Positions 60,139-64,000 of a stretch of 64,000 nucleotides of DNA are shown here, in pieces; the first letter of the stretch is position 1, and every line of letters begins with the position of its first letter. The stretch comes from Planctomycetota bacterium (GTDB lineage: Bacteria > Planctomycetota > Phycisphaerae > WQYP01), in contig JAKAEZ010000006.1 of assembly GCA_021819825.1 (NCBI GenBank), positions 37,332 through 101,331 of the forward strand, in the 5' to 3' direction. Both the position numbers and the translations under genes were made by a program. The notes beneath the pieces were generated by a model, which worked only from the letters and a program-made list of their open reading frames with translations, was not told the DNA's origin and searched no databases.

Positions 60139-63100
60139 TTACGGCGCGATAGTCTGCAACGCCTGCTGATTGGTAATGCCCGCCTGCGGGAACCCGGCCG
60201 GCCAGAGACTTACCATGGCGGCAGTAGTGGCAGTATCCGCATTATAGGCCAAGGTTATTCCGACATAAAACCGCGGAATTTCACGTACCAGGGTAAAATC
60301 GGTTGCGACATTATGATTGAGCGCAAAATCGTAGCTTTCCGAAGCGGCGATGGTGTATTTGCGCGTGAGTTTATAGGAAATCGCCGCCGTCCACTGATCC
60401 GAATCAACGGCCCGGATATACCGATTACCCAGGAAATAACTTAAATTCGGTGATTGATTCACTTCCACACCCGAGTCGAGCTGCTCAAGCTGCTGCAAAT
60501 CAATATTCCAGCTTTCATCCGCCAGGAATTCGACATTTGCGCCAATCCGCCATGAAAAATTAGCATTGATGCTGTCGGCAATCTGGCTTAATTCCGGGCG
60601 GCTCCAGTCATAGTAGCCAATCAACGGATTGCCAAAATCACTGGTGGAAAATGGTGCCCCCGCATATTGCGGGTTATTTGGATCAAAAGGCCCGGATAAA
60701 TTATGGTTCCAAAATACGTCCGCCGCCACGTTAAAGGTGATCCAGTCCACAATCTGACGGTGTCCTTTGCGTCCACGCTTGGTTTGCAGAGTTTGACGCA
60801 ACGCGAATTCGGCACCACTGGCATCAGTAATGCCTTCCACATTGCGGTCAAAGGGTTGCAGATAACCCTGTTGCACATTGGCACCGGTGGCAAACATGCT
60901 GACCTCCGGTTCAATGATATGCCGCAACTGGTCAACATCCAGCAAATCTGACTTCACATCCGGATACACCTTCCAGAATGTGGTGGAACTGCGGAACCCG
61001 ACGGTTCCCCACGCCCGGGTTGTGCCGCCGCCCAACTGATTGTCCACCACCGGGAAACTTGTATCCCAATACGTCAAGCGTCCGCTGACAAACGGATCAA
61101 ATTGCACCGGTCCAACCGCCATCGGAAAGTCAATTTCCTGCCGCGAATCCAATCGTGCGACCGGTTGATCCGTCCAGCCATTGCTCAGGTAATATTGAGA
61201 GAATGTTTCATTGGGATTTAAACCCGGAAAATTCAGTTCCAACGCCCGCACGCCCGAAGTCGTGTTGCTGAATTGATCATTGATGATTCCGCCGCTGCTG
61301 TCACTGAAATACGTGAACAGGCCCAGAATTTTATCTCCCTCACGGTAATAATGCGCTTCAGGATAGCGTTGCACGGAGTATTCATTATTTTCCAGATCAG
61401 CATTGGTTATAAAGCCCGTCAGATTCCATTTCCCCAGCGCGGTAAATGCTTCCGTATCATGCTGCTGTTTGACATAAATGGAGGTTTGCTGCTCCGGTGC
61501 CGTGGAATAAATGTTTTGAAAATACTGCTCAAGATAATTCGGATCTGAAACGTAACTTCCTTCCACCGCGACCGTCCATTGATTCGAAAGTTGCTGCATG
61601 TGCCGGACGGAAATATAGCCGCGCGTGTGCTGCGTGACCGGTAAATTATCGCGATTGGCTCCAAGTTGATCTGTGCCCGTGTCATACATCAAAGCGCTAT
61701 TCACCACGCCGTGCATTCCGTCAATGTTATAACGCGCGTTGACACCCGTCGACGGTCCGCGGCTGGAGTACTCATTAACATTGACATCGGCTTCTACACC
61801 GCCCGGTGGCGTAATGCCCATTAGGGCCAATAAGTTCCAATCGGTTTGCACCGTGGCACCAAAGATACTGGAATTGCCGACGCTGACGGATTTCAGCGGT
61901 GACGGATTTTGCTGCGTGGTGCCTGTAACATACGGCCAATAGAAAAATGGTACACCCAGAAAATAGGCCGTGGTATTGGTGGAGGAAAAGGCATAGTACG
62001 CGGTTTTAGGTTTGGTGCCCGGCGGAGCCGGTGCCGCAACGCTGCGCACCGTCATGGCACCGGCACCGATATAGTAATGCGGCTGATAAAATTCATCCGT
62101 CGACAGTTTCACCGATTTAGCTTCAAATTGCCCCTGCGCCAGTTGGATGATTTCATTGGCCCGCATGTACAAGGGCGAGTTTGCCTGAATATCGGCGGAA
62201 CTTAATACCGCATGAAGCAGGATGGCACGATTCGTTGTGAAATCAAAATATACCTGATTGGCATGCAGTGTCTGCTGTCCGTAGGTGACTGTTACGTCGC
62301 CTTCAAGATATACACCCTGTACCTTACGCGCAAAGGGGACTGTTTGTGGATTTGCGGGTTTTTTACCGCCGCCGTCTTGATGCCCCGCCGCACTAAACAT
62401 AACGGCGTTGTTGGCCCGCAGTTCAAGAGCATTATGGCCGGGCACTTGCCTGAACAGATAAAATTCACCCTTGGCCACCGTCAGGCGTTGGTCTCCAACA
62501 ACTTCCTCTTGGATGATATTGCCTGTGGCCATAACAGTGGGTGTCGGCGCAGGGGGAACGGCACGTTTTGGCGCTCCAATTTTAGATACGGATGACGCGT
62601 TTACCGGTGCCACAGGAATGGGTGCCACCGGCATGCGTGATCCGCCGGCAAACCAGCCATTGCGCAAAGCCAATTCGGTCGGCGATATTTCAATAGTGGG
62701 AATCGCCATTTGCCCCTGCGGAGCCGCCGCCAATTTATCAATAAGTTTTCGTCCGCGAATCACCAGAGCATTTTTTGATTCATCGCGGGCAATCGGCGGT
62801 GGCCCGGATAATCGCACGCGTGAGGTAATGCGCGTGGTTACCAGCATTTCATTGGCGGTGCTTACCGCCGCATTCATCGCACCTTCACGGATTACCACAT
62901 GCCCCGCCAGAAATATCCGCACCTTAAAATATCCGGACTGTCGCTGTCCCCGCGGATACAACCAGATGACCACATGTTCCGCCGAGAGCCGACGATACGC
63001 GACGTCCACGTGCACGTTCCCCGCGGCCAAAAGATGTATGGTTCCTCCATTATTTTGCCACGTCGTGGTATGCTGTGCCGCCACCACCAGCGGCACGCCG

Positions 63101-63324
63101 ATGGTACCCGTGGGTTTAAGAATCGGGTAAATAGTCGGGCTGATTGGCGGCTCAAACGTTTGCGCTTGAACCATGCCAAAGCCCGTTGCCCCAAGGACCG
63201 CCGCCACAATTGCGGCACGAAACTTTCCGCGTAGCGCGAATGTGGGTGCCAACGAGTTGGGTCTTTTGTCTTTTATGTTCGTCACAGTCCCGCTCAATAT
63301 ACCCCTGCAAAGATCACCAGCCAA
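60139..63324 (-). CDS. LptD/OstA-like LPS-assembly protein (start uncertain)
   Basis: OstA-like segments (VQGVYLEGDVTVTYGQQTLHANQVYFDFTTNRAIL), large C-terminal barrel. Confidence 0.72.
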   Translation of the reverse strand: MAGDLCRGILSGTVTNIKDKRPNSLAPTFALRGKFRAAIVAAVLGATGFGMVQAQTFEPPISPTIYPILKPTGTIGVPLVVAAQHTTTWQNNGGTIHLLAAGNVHVDVAYRRLSAEHVVIWLYPRGQRQSGYFKVRIFLAGHVVIREGAMNAAVSTANEMLVTTRITSRVRLSGPPPIARDESKNALVIRGRKLIDKLAAAPQGQMAIPTIEISPTELALRNGWFAGGSRMPVAPIPVAPVNASSVSKIGAPKRAVPPAPTPTVMATGNIIQEEVVGDQRLTVAKGEFYLFRQVPGHNALELRANNAVMFSAAGHQDGGGKKPANPQTVPFARKVQGVYLEGDVTVTYGQQTLHANQVYFDFTTNRAILLHAVLSSADIQANSPLYMRANEIIQLAQGQFEAKSVKLSTDEFYQPHYYIGAGAMTVRSVAAPAPPGTKPKTAYYAFSSTNTTAYFLGVPFFYWPYVTGTTQQNPSPLKSVSVGNSSIFGATVQTDWNLLALMGITPPGGVEADVNVNEYSSRGPSTGVNARYNIDGMHGVVNSALMYDTGTDQLGANRDNLPVTQHTRGYISVRHMQQLSNQWTVAVEGSYVSDPNYLEQYFQNIYSTAPEQQTSIYVKQQHDTEAFTALGKWNLTGFITNADLENNEYSVQRYPEAHYYREGDKILGLFTYFSDSSGGIINDQFSNTTSGVRALELNFPGLNPNETFSQYYLSNGWTDQPVARLDSRQEIDFPMAVGPVQFDPFVSGRLTYWDTSFPVVDNQLGGGTTRAWGTVGFRSSTTFWKVYPDVKSDLLDVDQLRHIIEPEVSMFATGANVQQGYLQPFDRNVEGITDASGAEFALRQTLQTKRGRKGHRQIVDWITFNVAADVFWNHNLSGPFDPNNPQYAGAPFSTSDFGNPLIGYYDWSRPELSQIADSINANFSWRIGANVEFLADESWNIDLQQLEQLDSGVEVNQSPNLSYFLGNRYIRAVDSDQWTAAISYKLTRKYTIAASESYDFALNHNVATDFTLVREIPRFYVGITLAYNADTATTAAMVSLWPAGFPQAGITNQQALQTIAP

Positions 63325-63413
63325 TTCGCCGGGACCCCTTCAGGGCGCACCAAAACAACCGGGGCAAATCATAGAGCGCCCGGGGGTTACTGGGAAGTCA
63401 ATAGAGTAAAAAA

Positions 63414-63492
63414 CTCCGCGGGTAGGATTCGAACCTACAATCCCGATAGCCATCGGGATTAATCCCGGCTCGCCGGGACTCTACCATTGAGC
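63414..63492 (-). pseudogene. tRNA-like pseudo-copy (3' end and D arm of tRNA-Asn; anticodon arm replaced by palindromes)
   Basis: aaactccgcgggtaggattcgaacctacaa identical to tRNA-Asn 3' end; aatcccgat-agcc-atcgggatt and tcccggc-tc-gccggga in place of anticodon arm. Confidence 0.7.
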
Positions 63493-63752
63493 AGTTGCTC
63501 GCGAATCCAGCGGGCTGATTTCATGGCTTTGATCTGCCGTTCTCGCCGTACCGCGGAACTTCGTGACGGATGGGCCTCCGACCATCGCATCACCCATGGG
63601 CCTCTGGCTCGCGTATATTTAAAGGCGGAATCCGCTGACTGGTCATTGTGTTGCTGAAATCGGCGTTGGAGGTCCTCCGTGCTTCCGACATAAAATCGTC
63701 CCGCAGGATTTTCCAAAACATAGACCCAGAATTCGTGAGAAGAGTCATCCAA
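63459..63752 (-). CDS. GIY-YIG family endonuclease-like ORF
   Basis: FWVYVLENPAGRFYVGSTEDLQRRFQQHN; TTG start directly after tRNA-Asn 3' end. Confidence 0.75.
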   Translation of the reverse strand: MDDSSHEFWVYVLENPAGRFYVGSTEDLQRRFQQHNDQSADSAFKYTRARGPWVMRWSEAHPSRSSAVRRERQIKAMKSARWIREQLLNGRVPASRD

Positions 63753-63753
63753 A

Positions 63754-63825
63754 CTCCGCGGGTAGGATTCGAACCTACAACCGATCGGTTAACAGCCGAT
63801 TGCTCTACCATTGAGCTACCGCGGA
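63754..63825 (-). tRNA. tRNA-Asn (anticodon GTT)
   Basis: Full cloverleaf by eye: TCCGCGG TA GCTC-AATGGTA-GAGC A ATCGG-CTGTTAA-CCGAT CGGTT GTAGG-TTCGAAT-CCTAC CCGCGGA G. Confidence 0.95.
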
Positions 63826-63850
63826 AAAAAGGCTTCCGCTAAATTTATAC

Positions 63851-63927
63851 TATCGGAGCCGGACTCGAGCCGACAACCGATCGGTTAATCCCGGCGCGCC
63901 GGGACTCTACCATTGAGCTACCGCGGA
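63851..63927 (-). pseudogene. tRNA-like unit 2 of a tandem array, acceptor arms do not pair
   Basis: 5' half identical to tRNA-Asn, 16-bp palindrome tcccggcgcgccggga in anticodon region, different T arm GTCGG-CTCGAGT-CCGGC; 102-bp period. Confidence 0.6.
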
Positions 63928-63952
63928 AAAAAGGCTTCCGCCAAATTTATAC

Positions 63953-64000
63953 TATCGGAGCCGGACTCGAGCCGACAATCCGATCGGTTAATCCCGGCGC
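63953..64000 (-). pseudogene. tRNA-like unit 3, truncated by window end
   Basis: actatcggagccggactcgagccgacaa-tccgatcggttaatcccggcgc, repeat of unit 2. Confidence 0.55.

Noticed and set aside
63648-63842. + strand ORF ending PRVGFEPTTDRLTADCSTIELPRKKGFR
   Set aside because: Spurious translation of antisense tRNA-Asn.
63751-64000. CRISPR array at window end
   Set aside because: The 102-bp units have tRNA D-arm and T-arm sequence and no unique spacers.

Overview
Raw-sequence reading of a 64 kb bacterial window. Gene style resembles Planctomycetes/Phycisphaerae, but that is an inference. Left to right: (1) a polysaccharide/cell-surface gene cluster (~1-6345); (2) a DUF2092-like secreted protein and a junk-like non-coding stretch; (3) a putative defence island (8943-21487) with two parts. 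Part one is a PLD-helicase + DUF1016 (PDDEXK-like) + Eco57I-type DNA methyltransferase cassette. Part two is a tightly overlapping cassette: unknown/winged-helix-like protein + AAA ATPase + PIN-like protein + amino-DNA-methyltransferase. This second cassette is my best candidate for an undescribed system; (4) a CsoR-type regulator with a visible operator and a CopA-like P-type ATPase; (5) an MFS transporter, a YncE/phosphoesterase protein and a tandem-repeat beta-propeller protein; (6) a urease + urea ABC transporter cluster (ureF, ureG, urtABCDE, ureD, ureAB fusion, ureC) bracketed by a 110-bp direct repeat with one mismatch, which is the 3' end of an adjacent GH44-like gene; (7) housekeeping genes (trpA, queF/queE/queC, GGDEF-EAL protein, RND/MMPL exporter, aminotransferase, M48 protease, LptD-like protein); (8) a tRNA-Asn gene, a GIY-YIG ORF between 30-bp direct repeats of the tRNA 3' end, and tandem tRNA-like pseudo-units with palindromes in the anticodon arm. 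Several short palindromic (REP-like) elements sit in-frame inside coding genes of the defence island. No database search was run; product names come from motif and family recognition.
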